From assembly GCA_014376935.1 (NCBI GenBank), contig JACMQO010000142.1:1-41711 (forward strand): DNA of 41,711 nt, given 5' to 3'. Position 1 is the stretch's first letter; every line of letters begins with the position of its first letter. Below, piece by piece: positions 16,986 through 24,977 of the stretch. A model generated the notes under the pieces. That model searched no databases, had not been told where the DNA came from, and saw only the letters and a program-made list of their open reading frames with translations. The translations under genes and the position numbers were made by a program. This stretch comes from Bdellovibrio sp. (GTDB taxonomy: Bacteria > Bdellovibrionota > Bdellovibrionia > Bdellovibrionales > Bdellovibrionaceae).

Positions 16986-18253
16986 AGACATTTGAAAAAG
17001 TTGTGAATTACCTTGAAAGTTTATCGATCATGCCGAAAGAAATGCCGGGCATCGAAAAAATTAAAAATGCGTTGAATGAAACAACCTGGTTTTCACAAAT
17101 TGATCCGAAGAAAGTCATCGTCGTGGCCGGAACGAACGGCAAGGGCAGTACGTGCGCCATTTTAGAAGCGCTACTAACGCAAGCCGGGTGCCAAGTGGGT
17201 TTTTACAGTTCACCGCACTTGATCGATACGACCGAACGCATTCGAGTCGGCCAAAAGCAAATATCGAAAGAAGCCTTCGTGCAATTGTTCGAAACGAATG
17301 AAGCGCTGATTGAAAAACATCAGCTTACTCATTTTGAAGCTTTGACGGTGATGGCGGCTGATTATTTTTTCGCAAAGACGAAATTAGATTTTGTATTGTT
17401 CGAAGTCGGCTTGGGCGGAACTTTCGATGCCACTAATGCCATCCCCCATGCAACGTCGGTCATTACGGCGTTAGGTTTAGATCACACTCATATTTTGGGA
17501 ACAACGATTGAAGAAATCGCTAAGAATAAATTTGGTATCATAAAAAAGAATAATTTAGTCGTTCACCATAAACTTCCGCAGGCCGTTGAAGATTTAAAAA
17601 ATAAATTTAGAACTGAAACAGATTCAAACTGGTACGAAGCGGAGCCTGTGACCGTTGATGTCAAAAAGAACGGAATAGCTCCAGCGTATATTTTAAAATC
17701 AAAATGGGGCGAAACACCCATTAACCTAATGGGTTCAAGAGCCGCCGAAAATGCCGCGACGGCATTAACCGTTTTTGAAAAATTGGGTTTTAATCCCAGC
17801 AATAATATAAGCGCCTTGCAAACGGTCCAATGGGGTGGACGCATGCAAAAGGTCGCTTGGAAAAACCTAACGGCCCCTTTGTATTTATCCGGCGATCACA
17901 ACGTTCAAGGTTTAAAAAGCCTACTGCAAATCTTAAAAGATTTTTCGTATAAAAATTTGCATATCATTGTCGGTATCGGAAAAGATAAAGATTCAACCCC
18001 GATGTTAGAAGATTTAATCGCGTTACCGAACGTAAAACTTTATTTAACCGAAACGCCATTTAAAGGTTTAACGGTTAACGAGTACCCTGAGAAATTTTTA
18101 GAAAAAGCGATTTTGAAGTCAAAAGAAGTTTCAGAAATTTTAGATCAACTAACTAAGATCGCCATTAAAGACGATCTTGTCGTGGTAACAGGGTCACTTT
18201 ATTTAGTTGGAAAAGTCTTAAGCGAAATCGCCGCGAACGAAAAGGCTACCTAA
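16982..18253 (+). CDS. folC: Folylpolyglutamate/dihydrofolate synthase
   Basis: A 423-residue Mur-ligase-family enzyme that adds glutamate to dihydropteroate and to folates, after the DHPS step. The ATP-binding P-loop is VVAGTNGKGST near residue 45. VGLGGTFDATNA and GLDHTHILG are characteristic FolC segments, and the C-terminal domain has LSGDHNVQG. The ATG overlaps the folK-folP stop (ATGA). This ends a six-gene operon; its last 36 bases overlap the convergent pyrE gene, so there is no room for a separate terminator between them. Confidence 0.95.
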   Translation: MKTFEKVVNYLESLSIMPKEMPGIEKIKNALNETTWFSQIDPKKVIVVAGTNGKGSTCAILEALLTQAGCQVGFYSSPHLIDTTERIRVGQKQISKEAFVQLFETNEALIEKHQLTHFEALTVMAADYFFAKTKLDFVLFEVGLGGTFDATNAIPHATSVITALGLDHTHILGTTIEEIAKNKFGIIKKNNLVVHHKLPQAVEDLKNKFRTETDSNWYEAEPVTVDVKKNGIAPAYILKSKWGETPINLMGSRAAENAATALTVFEKLGFNPSNNISALQTVQWGGRMQKVAWKNLTAPLYLSGDHNVQGLKSLLQILKDFSYKNLHIIVGIGKDKDSTPMLEDLIALPNVKLYLTETPFKGLTVNEYPEKFLEKAILKSKEVSEILDQLTKIAIKDDLVVVTGSLYLVGKVLSEIAANEKAT

Positions 18254-18736
18254 AGTAAGCTCTTTCGCTTTTAGTTTGGCTTCAGCTTCAGGGCCACCGC
18301 GATTGATCACGCATAAAACGTTGTGCACGATCGCTCCTAAACCACGAATGTCTTCGGTACTTAGTAAAACTTGGCCGCCGGATGTAATAACGTCTTCGAT
18401 GATACAAACTTTTTTGCCTTTGATATCGATCCCTTCAGCGAACTGGCAGGTTCCGTACTCTTTGGCTTCTTTGCGAATAAAAGCGCAAGGAATACCCGTT
18501 GTAAGCGATAGCGCCGTGCCGATAGGGATTCCGCCCATCTCTAAAGCGGCTAAAACTTGGGTGTCTTTGGGAATCAACAATTTCATTTGTTCGGCAATTT
18601 CTTTCAGCAATATAGGCTGAGATTCAAAACGGTATTTATCAAAATATTCATGCGAGCGTGTACCGCTGCGAAGTAAAAAGTCTCCTTTTAAATGACAGAT
18701 CTGATCAATACTTTTGGCTAGCTCAGCGTGGGTCAT
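18218..18736 (-). CDS. pyrE: Orotate phosphoribosyltransferase
   Basis: A 172-residue PRTase that joins orotate to PRPP, giving OMP in pyrimidine synthesis. The PRPP-binding loop is KVCIIEDVITSGGQ, and the flexible region with FIRKEAKEYGT carries the catalytic lysines. It is shorter than E. coli PyrE (213 residues), in line with compact bacterial OPRTases. The ATG at 18736 has a strong ribosome-binding site (AAAGGAG). The 3' end overlaps folC by 36 bases on the opposite strand. Confidence 0.93.
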   Translation of the reverse strand: MTHAELAKSIDQICHLKGDFLLRSGTRSHEYFDKYRFESQPILLKEIAEQMKLLIPKDTQVLAALEMGGIPIGTALSLTTGIPCAFIRKEAKEYGTCQFAEGIDIKGKKVCIIEDVITSGGQVLLSTEDIRGLGAIVHNVLCVINRGGPEAEAKLKAKELTLGSLFVRGDFA

Positions 18737-18825
18737 GCGGTCTCCTTTAGGCTCTATTTGGGGTTGGCTTACTTTATGCTTTTTAATTCTATTCTGAAAG
18801 GTGTAACGCGCGGGAAAAACTGGGT

Positions 18826-18996
18826 ATGGAAATTAAAGTAAATAAAGAACATCAAACATTACGTCTTTTCGCTACGTTAGGGGTTTTAACCCTGATTGCT
18901 GTTCTATTGTTTCGCGTGGTGCTTTTTGGACCTTCTGGCGCAGACAAGGTGCGCGAGCCTGCTGAAGTTGGCAGCCGGCATTCTGACACTAAATAA
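18826..18996 (+). CDS. 56-residue single-span membrane protein, tentative
   Basis: An ORF of 56 codons: a short charged N-terminus (MEIKVNKEHQ), one strong hydrophobic helix (residues about 12-35, FATLGVLTLIAVLLF), then a polar tail. It fills the gap between pyrE and the convergent CNNM-like gene almost exactly, ending one base before that gene's stop. The ribosome-binding site is weak or absent, so translation is uncertain. The helix and the neat fit argue for a real small membrane protein. No family recognised. Confidence 0.5.
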   Translation: MEIKVNKEHQTLRLFATLGVLTLIAVLLFRVVLFGPSGADKVREPAEVGSRHSDTK

Positions 18997-18997
18997 A

Positions 18998-20035
18998 TTA
19001 TCGTCTAACGTTGTTTTTTCGTTGCTGCCATTGATCCATGGCGTACTTGCGCATGTCTTCGATATTATCGAACTCGTCAACAATTTCGACTCCAAGTAGG
19101 GTTTCAACGGTATCTTCTAAAGTGACTAGACCCGTGACGACGCCGTAATCATCCACGACCAAAGACATGTGGTCTTTTTCTTTAATAAAGAAATCTAAAG
19201 CTTGTGAAACTGTCATGCGCTCGTTCACTGAATTGATTGGTAAAATCAAATCGCGAACTAAGCGTGTATGTTGATCTTGTGATAACGCCTCTAAAATTTT
19301 ATAGCGATGGGTCATCCCGATGATGTTATCAAGTGAACCGTCATAAACCGGAAGCCTAGAGAATCGGATCGGGCGGTATTTGCGGCTAACGTCTTCAACG
19401 CTCATGGAACCATCGATTGCGGTAAAGACCGATCGGGGAGTCATAATATCTGAAACAAAAATTTTATCTAATTTCAAAAGATTGCGAATGATCGTTGATT
19501 CTTTGGCCTTGATTGTGCCTTCTTCGACGCCGATTTCTGCATTCTTAATCATTTCGTCGCGGGTAATATCCGGCTCATCCGAAGGGCTTGATAAGGTTTT
19601 AGAAATCATTTCAGATAATTTTACGATTGGGTATTGCCCAACGACCATGACTTGAATACCAAAGGCCGCAATTGGAGCCAACGATTTAGAATGATTTTTT
19701 CCGACTGTTTTAGGAATAATTTCTGAAAAAATTAAAATCATGAACGTTAAAAATAAAGAAAAAAGTGTAACCCAAGATTCACCGAATTCGCGTTGCACCT
19801 GGTAGGCAATCCATGCAGATCCTAAAGTGTGTGAAATTGTATTTAAAGTTAGAATGGCCGAAATTGATCGGTCCGGGTTATCTAAATGATGTTTTAACAG
19901 TTTGCCCGATTTTGATTTTCCTTCAGCTTCAACCGCAACGAATGCAGGTGACACAGAAAGCAGAACCGCTTCGCACAAAGAGCAGAAGAAAGAAACGATG
20001 ATTACCATTAAAAAAGATATTAGGATCAATAACAT
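18998..20035 (-). CDS. CNNM/DUF21 membrane protein with CBS pair, lacking the CorC domain
   Basis: A 345-residue membrane protein of the CNNM/CorB type, linked to divalent cation (Mg2+) transport. The DUF21 membrane domain has three or four hydrophobic segments in residues 1-135 (FSEIIPKTVGKN is a family motif), followed by an acidic helical stretch and a pair of CBS domains (about 190-320: DIMTPRSVFTAIDG and SLVVDDYGVVTGLVTLED). Many relatives carry a further C-terminal CorC_HlyC domain; here the protein ends soon after the CBS pair with a basic tail. I chose the ATG at 20035, after TAGGT; a GTG 21 bases upstream is possible. Confidence 0.87.
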   Translation of the reverse strand: MLLILISFLMVIIVSFFCSLCEAVLLSVSPAFVAVEAEGKSKSGKLLKHHLDNPDRSISAILTLNTISHTLGSAWIAYQVQREFGESWVTLFSLFLTFMILIFSEIIPKTVGKNHSKSLAPIAAFGIQVMVVGQYPIVKLSEMISKTLSSPSDEPDITRDEMIKNAEIGVEEGTIKAKESTIIRNLLKLDKIFVSDIMTPRSVFTAIDGSMSVEDVSRKYRPIRFSRLPVYDGSLDNIIGMTHRYKILEALSQDQHTRLVRDLILPINSVNERMTVSQALDFFIKEKDHMSLVVDDYGVVTGLVTLEDTVETLLGVEIVDEFDNIEDMRKYAMDQWQQRKNNVRR

Positions 20036-20135
20036 GAGTGACCTATAAGGTAACACTTCTTCATGCCCGATGGCAAAGAGCGTTCATTGAGTCGAGTGAG
20101 TATCGACCCGACCTTGGTAGAGTTTCAATTAGATA

Positions 20136-21752
20136 TTAATTGCGAGTCGTAATTTTAAATCGGCCTAGGTCAGACCAATCCGAAAACTGAGATTCATTTT
20201 CAGAACGTACGCGCCAAAAGTATTCGCCGCGATCCAATTTATTCTTGATCAAAAACTTACGATCCGTCGTCGCGAAGGCCGAACTGATTTGTTTGAAGTC
20301 TGGGGTTTTAGATAGTTCGAGTCGGTATTTTTTACGATCATCAGCCGATGGAGAATTCCACTTTAACCAAATATACTGCGCAAAATCCTTTTGAAAATAA
20401 TACGACATATTTTTTAAAGAATGTTCTAAGACGGGTTGAGCCATATTAAAAACTTTGCGGTAATCAATTTCACCCGGAGAACTTGTCGAACTAATTTTAC
20501 GGCCTGTTTTATCGTAAGCTGAAACGCGGTAATGAACGTTACCCGGTTTGGCAACGGGGATGACACTGCTTGGGGTTCTAGAAACTAATGTCATTGGTTT
20601 TGAAAATCGTGGATCGCGGTCAACTTCGACAACATACTTGTCTGCACTGTCAACCGTCGTCCAGCCGACGTTGAAGTTTTTGCGTTGGCCAGGGTCTTTT
20701 GAACTTTTAGCTTTGTACTGAGCGGTAATTAATTTATTTTTTAGCTGAATCGATGGGTAGGTTAAAGCAATTTGTAGTGCCTGACTTGGATTACTTTCTA
20801 CGCCGGACATAGAAACAGCTTTCACTTTAAAATAGTAGTCACCACCTTTTGGCGGTTGAAAGTCATAGTGCGTATCAATCACTTTAGTTGCTTGTGCATC
20901 TAAGAATTGCTCGTTATCGGCTGTTTCTAAAGTGTAGAAGTCAGCTTTAGGTACGGATTGCCATTCTAAATGTTGTCTAACGCCGTCTTTGAAAAGCATT
21001 TTTTTACTTTGCGTAACGAACCTTGGATTATCTAAGACTATTTTCTCTTCAACAACTGGAGCGGGTGCCGGTTGCATATCTGGCACCACGGTCACTTCAG
21101 AAGGTAAAACGGGTTCGATCGGTTTCGCTAATTGAACTAGTTTTGTAATTTGAATTTTATTTTCTTCTTGAGTCTCAACTAATATATTTTTTGCTTCCAC
21201 ACGCTTTGGAGTCGCTTTTTGAACTGGCTTTTTGTTCATTAAGACTGTGCCTTTAGAAACTTTTAAATCAAAATTTCCACAGTCCTTATTTTTAGTTAAT
21301 TGAAAAGAAGCATCTTTCGCGTCAACGGTATATTGCTTGCCGCAATCTGTAATTATAAAGGTTTTGTCAACGCCAGTGGCGGCGACTTGACCGAACGCTA
21401 AGTCGATTGAAATATTCTTATTAATCGTTGTGAATCGAATTAAAGAGTTTTGTGAAATTTGTAATACTTTGCCGTCATTTAATTTGATTTCGGCCGAAGA
21501 TTGCGCGCCGGTGTAGATTGTATCATTCTTTGAAACATAAGTATTTTCGTAGGCTTTCTCCCAAAAATACTCTTGTTTGGATTTTCTTCGGATGTCGGAA
21601 GTTACTTTTATGACTTGCCCGATACTGTCTTTTTCTTCACCTTGCCCGCTAGTAATCAGCTCAGGATGAGATATTAAATATGAGACGCCGCCTATGCAAA
21701 TTAAGCATATAACGATTAACCGTCGATCTAGTTTACTCATTGAATTAAACAT
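20136..21752 (-). CDS. FecR-domain envelope protein with fibronectin-like repeats
   Basis: A 538-residue protein anchored by one N-terminal hydrophobic segment (RLIVICLICIGGVSYLI). Next is a FecR-like domain (about residues 45-190, with YTGAQSSAEIKLNDGKVL), then a proline-rich linker, then at least three fibronectin-III-like units with repeated signatures (LETADNEQFLDA, VEVDRDPRFS, LELSKTPDFK; YYFKVKAVS, VHYRVSAYD, YFWRVRSE). FecR domains sense or bind in the periplasm; the repeats suggest protein or glycan contacts. It is divergent from the SpoIIE-type gene, with 152 bases between. The longer frame to 21890 adds 46 unlikely residues, so I used the ATG at 21752; 21740 is also possible. No clear ribosome-binding site precedes either ATG. 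Confidence 0.82.
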   Translation of the reverse strand: MFNSMSKLDRRLIVICLICIGGVSYLISHPELITSGQGEEKDSIGQVIKVTSDIRRKSKQEYFWEKAYENTYVSKNDTIYTGAQSSAEIKLNDGKVLQISQNSLIRFTTINKNISIDLAFGQVAATGVDKTFIITDCGKQYTVDAKDASFQLTKNKDCGNFDLKVSKGTVLMNKKPVQKATPKRVEAKNILVETQEENKIQITKLVQLAKPIEPVLPSEVTVVPDMQPAPAPVVEEKIVLDNPRFVTQSKKMLFKDGVRQHLEWQSVPKADFYTLETADNEQFLDAQATKVIDTHYDFQPPKGGDYYFKVKAVSMSGVESNPSQALQIALTYPSIQLKNKLITAQYKAKSSKDPGQRKNFNVGWTTVDSADKYVVEVDRDPRFSKPMTLVSRTPSSVIPVAKPGNVHYRVSAYDKTGRKISSTSSPGEIDYRKVFNMAQPVLEHSLKNMSYYFQKDFAQYIWLKWNSPSADDRKKYRLELSKTPDFKQISSAFATTDRKFLIKNKLDRGEYFWRVRSENESQFSDWSDLGRFKITTRN

Positions 21753-21904
21753 ACTTTTATTATTATCGGAACGTTTCGAAGAAAAATAAATACCCTTTGT
21801 AAAAGCTAGACAGGGTCGCGCGACATTAGTCTGTAGATACAGACCTTTAGGCCTAGAATGTGTTAGCCGTTGACTAGCGTATAAACTCAAAAGAAATTAG
21901 ATAG

Positions 21905-23701
21905 ATGAGGCTATTTTTCAGTTTGCGTCGTAAAATATTATTAATGCTGTTTGCGGTTGGTTTCGCAACAGGTGTGGTCTTTCTATTTACTTCGATCAGT
22001 ACGTTTAAAAAAGATAAGTTAGCTTATATTTTTGAGACAAATAATTCGATCATTAATAATATCTCTGAGCAATTTAAAAAAGAGTTAAAGCTTTCAACGT
22101 CGGCGACAAAAAATTTAGTTAGCAAGCTAAAGACCGATGGTTCTTTTGGAAATCCCGCCGAAACATTTATTAATGCGGATAGCCCTGTTGATAAGCTTGA
22201 AGTCTATAAGTTAACTCCAAATCGTGAATTACAATTATTTACAGGTTTATCTAAAGTTGAAATTGATAAAGCTAATTATAGCTTAGACCCAATTAAAGGT
22301 AAAGTTGTCGCGCAAATCACGAAAAAAGAAAAGGGTCTATTCATTCGAGGAAATATCGTCGTCATCGCCGAGCTTTCAAAAATTGAAGGCGAGAATTTTG
22401 TTTTGGTTTATTATTTTAACTCAGATGCATTACAAACTTTTTTCAACGAAGAAAAATCGTTTTCAAGTTTAATGATAACATCTGACGGGCAGATCGTTAA
22501 AGCTGACGAAACATTGACTCCAGATTATATCGAAAACAACTTCATGAGTTTCTTCCAAGAGTCAAAATTACTTAATTCGGCAACATCAAAAATTCAGTCA
22601 AACGATAAAAAAGATTGGTTATTAACATCGATTACCGCTGGATTTGAAAATTATTATTTTGTTTCATTAGTTGATGAAGCAAAAGCCATGAGTGCGCTAA
22701 ATAGCTTAGTTACAAATTCGATTTTAATTTTCATTTTGATGTTATTCGTCATCATTATTATCGGTGTAGTCATGTCGACCTACTTAACCTCGCGACTTTC
22801 TTTGCTTTCGGCAGCAACTAAAAAAGTCATTGAAGGTGATTTGAAAACGGTGGTTGAACCACGCGGTAATGATGAAATTACCGAGTTAACAACCAACTTC
22901 AACCACATGACCTCTGAAATTGTTCGTCTTATGAGTGAAACGGCTCATAAGGCGCGAATGGAATCAGAATTAAAAACGGCAAAAGTGGTTCAAGAAACGC
23001 TTTTTCCAAAGGCAGAGACCAATTTTAAAGATCTTCATATTAAGGGACACTATATTTCAGCCAGCGAGTGCGGTGGTGATTGGTGGCATTACAGTGAAGA
23101 TAAAGATAAAATCTACTTGTGGATTGCCGATGCAACGGGACACGGTGCTTCGGCCGCCTTACTAACCAGTGCCGCCAAATCAGCGGTTTCTTTAATTGAA
23201 ACAATGAATGTGCCACCGGCACAGTCGATGGCCTTATTAAACAAGGCGATTTGTAGCGTATCTAAAGAGAATATGATGATGACTTGTTTCTTGGCGGCCT
23301 TTAATAAGTCGACCAAAAAATTAACGTACGTGAATGCGTCTCATGAAGCGCCCATTTTATTAAAATTTGTAGATCAGCTTAAGAAAAAAGATTTGATCCA
23401 TTTAAATGAAAATTCAAGTAACCGTTTAGGACAGTCACCAGATTCGACTTACAGTGAATCTGAAATTCAATTGGTGCCTGGGGACCGAATGTTATTTTAT
23501 ACGGATGGAATTCCGGACATCCAAAATATTTCGGGCGAACCATTGCAAGAGCGTGGATTCATTAAACAGCTTTTATCTTCGGTGAATGCGCACTTAATGT
23601 TTCCTGAGTTTGTAGATCATTTTACAAATTCGTTAGTAGATTACAGACAAAATACAGAATTAGTTGACGACGTGACCTATTGCTTTACGGAGGTCAACTA
23701 G
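21905..23701 (+). CDS. Membrane sensor with HAMP and SpoIIE-type PP2C phosphatase domain
   Basis: A 598-residue membrane phosphatase. Two transmembrane helices (about residues 12-30 and 270-295) flank a periplasmic sensor region of roughly 240 residues without a recognised fold. A HAMP domain and a coiled linker follow (TTNFNHMTSEIVRLM), then the SpoIIE/RsbU phosphatase domain: ECGGDWWHY, IADATGHGASAALL, and FYTDGIPD with metal-binding Asp residues. Such phosphatases dephosphorylate STAS anti-anti-sigma proteins and so release partner switching. The next two genes encode an RsbW-like ATPase and a STAS protein, which makes this the input unit of one module. The ATG at 21905 lacks a good ribosome-binding site. 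Confidence 0.93.
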   Translation: MRLFFSLRRKILLMLFAVGFATGVVFLFTSISTFKKDKLAYIFETNNSIINNISEQFKKELKLSTSATKNLVSKLKTDGSFGNPAETFINADSPVDKLEVYKLTPNRELQLFTGLSKVEIDKANYSLDPIKGKVVAQITKKEKGLFIRGNIVVIAELSKIEGENFVLVYYFNSDALQTFFNEEKSFSSLMITSDGQIVKADETLTPDYIENNFMSFFQESKLLNSATSKIQSNDKKDWLLTSITAGFENYYFVSLVDEAKAMSALNSLVTNSILIFILMLFVIIIIGVVMSTYLTSRLSLLSAATKKVIEGDLKTVVEPRGNDEITELTTNFNHMTSEIVRLMSETAHKARMESELKTAKVVQETLFPKAETNFKDLHIKGHYISASECGGDWWHYSEDKDKIYLWIADATGHGASAALLTSAAKSAVSLIETMNVPPAQSMALLNKAICSVSKENMMMTCFLAAFNKSTKKLTYVNASHEAPILLKFVDQLKKKDLIHLNENSSNRLGQSPDSTYSESEIQLVPGDRMLFYTDGIPDIQNISGEPLQERGFIKQLLSSVNAHLMFPEFVDHFTNSLVDYRQNTELVDDVTYCFTEVN

Positions 23702-23703
23702 CA

Positions 23704-24504
23704 ATGGATTTTAAGCTGGATCTGGCAGGCCGTCAAAGTTTGATCAAAAATTTGAATCTGGACGATAAGAAATTAAATGTTTCTTTATCACATAAAACAT
23801 TTGTTAAATCGCCCAGTAAAACAAATATTCTTTTTGAAGATCAAATTTCCGAAAGCCAAATTATTCAGTTAGTCATGTATCGCGATCTTCGTCATATAAT
23901 TCAGAATTCGCTACAGAGTGCAGACGAAAAGATTGAGTTTTTAAATACGCTCATTAAAGATAATAAAGACTACTTTGCGTTAGATTTTAACATGCTTGAA
24001 GAAGGTTCCGCCGGAGAAATTTTTGAGTTTAGCGCGCTGACAGACCGTGAGGAATTGATCGCAAAAATATGTGATTTTTGTATGTTAGATCCAAGTAGTT
24101 CGCGTGCAACCAGAGCCGTAGAAACAATGGAAGAGTTAATCATGAATGCTCAGATTAATGCTCCGTTGTTACGACAAGGTTCGATTTCAGCCAGATCTTT
24201 TTTGAAGGTTGAATATTCGGATTCGTTAATGGCTATTTCGGCCATCGACTACTACGGTTCGTTAGATTGGAAAAAGTTTTTAAAGAAAATTGAAAACGGC
24301 TTAGCATTGGGTTTAGACAAGGCACTAAATTTTGGAAGAGGGGGGGCTGGCATAGGATCAACAATTATTTTTAGAAATTGCGATTCAATATTTTTAGGAG
24401 TTATCCCGCAGAAGAAAACGCGTGTATCTGTCATCATGCCCTATAAAGCTGCTGATAAAAAATACGAAAACATACAAAAATCAATCCACATCATAGAAAG
24501 TTGA
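23704..24504 (+). CDS. RsbW-like GHKL ATPase (anti-sigma or switch kinase), divergent
   Basis: A 266-residue protein with a C-terminal GHKL ATPase domain like RsbW/SpoIIAB. The N box is EELIMNAQINAP (Asn148), a D-x-x-G element is at 182-185 (DYYG, where DxG is usual), and the G2 box is GRGGAGIGS (211-219). The N-terminal 110 residues contain no recognised domain. In known systems this class phosphorylates a STAS partner and binds a sigma factor or other target. Sequence divergence is high, so kinase activity is inferred. I chose the ATG at 23704, after CGGAGGT; the longer frame has a TTG start only. It lies two bases after the phosphatase gene. Confidence 0.8.
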   Translation: MDFKLDLAGRQSLIKNLNLDDKKLNVSLSHKTFVKSPSKTNILFEDQISESQIIQLVMYRDLRHIIQNSLQSADEKIEFLNTLIKDNKDYFALDFNMLEEGSAGEIFEFSALTDREELIAKICDFCMLDPSSSRATRAVETMEELIMNAQINAPLLRQGSISARSFLKVEYSDSLMAISAIDYYGSLDWKKFLKKIENGLALGLDKALNFGRGGAGIGSTIIFRNCDSIFLGVIPQKKTRVSVIMPYKAADKKYENIQKSIHIIES

Positions 24505-24514
24505 GAAACAAAAT

Positions 24515-24973
24515 ATGTCACGTTGTGAAGTTAAAAAAGTAGGAAGCGAATATCTTTTCGAAGGTACAATCGACGAATCATTTGCGACAATCGTTAATGA
24601 AATTAAACCCGAACCGGTATTGAAATTCAATTTTAAGAATTTGAAATCAATCAATTCAACGGGGATTCGAGAGTGGATTAAATTAATGCAGAAGTTAGTT
24701 TCATCATCGATCGAACTTTACGAATGTCCGAAGCCGTTCATCGATCAAGCCAATATGGTTCAAGGCTTTATACCTTCAAATGCACGGGTTATGTCTTTTT
24801 ATGTTCCTTATTATAATGAAGACAATGAAACTGAAAAAAAAGTATTGTTAGTTTATGGTCAGCATTACACTGAAGGTAAGTTAAATCCATTGCCACCGGT
24901 CACTGATGATTCAGGTGCGCCTATGGAACTAGACGTTATTGAAGCGAAGTATTTTAAGTTTATCAAAGGATAA
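24515..24973 (+). CDS. STAS-domain protein with extended C-terminus
   Basis: A 152-residue protein. Residues 1 to about 80 look like a STAS (anti-anti-sigma) domain, with FNFKNLKSINSTGIREW; Ser48 aligns with the serine phosphorylated in SpoIIAA/RsbV (their DSSG/DSTG, NSTG here). After it comes a tail of about 60 residues starting FYVPYYNEDNE and ending AKYFKFIKG. This tail has the pattern of a C-terminal zinc-ribbon module I associate with related STAS proteins, but the positions that would be CxxC are Asn/Asp/Ser here, and no cysteine remains. It is the expected substrate of the upstream phosphatase and ATPase. Confidence 0.8.
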   Translation: MSRCEVKKVGSEYLFEGTIDESFATIVNEIKPEPVLKFNFKNLKSINSTGIREWIKLMQKLVSSSIELYECPKPFIDQANMVQGFIPSNARVMSFYVPYYNEDNETEKKVLLVYGQHYTEGKLNPLPPVTDDSGAPMELDVIEAKYFKFIKG

Positions 24974-24977
24974 TGAA

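Noticed and set aside
21753-21890. N-terminal extension of the FecR-like protein
   Set aside because: The added 46 residues are polar, show no signal peptide and would place the membrane segment far from the N-terminus.
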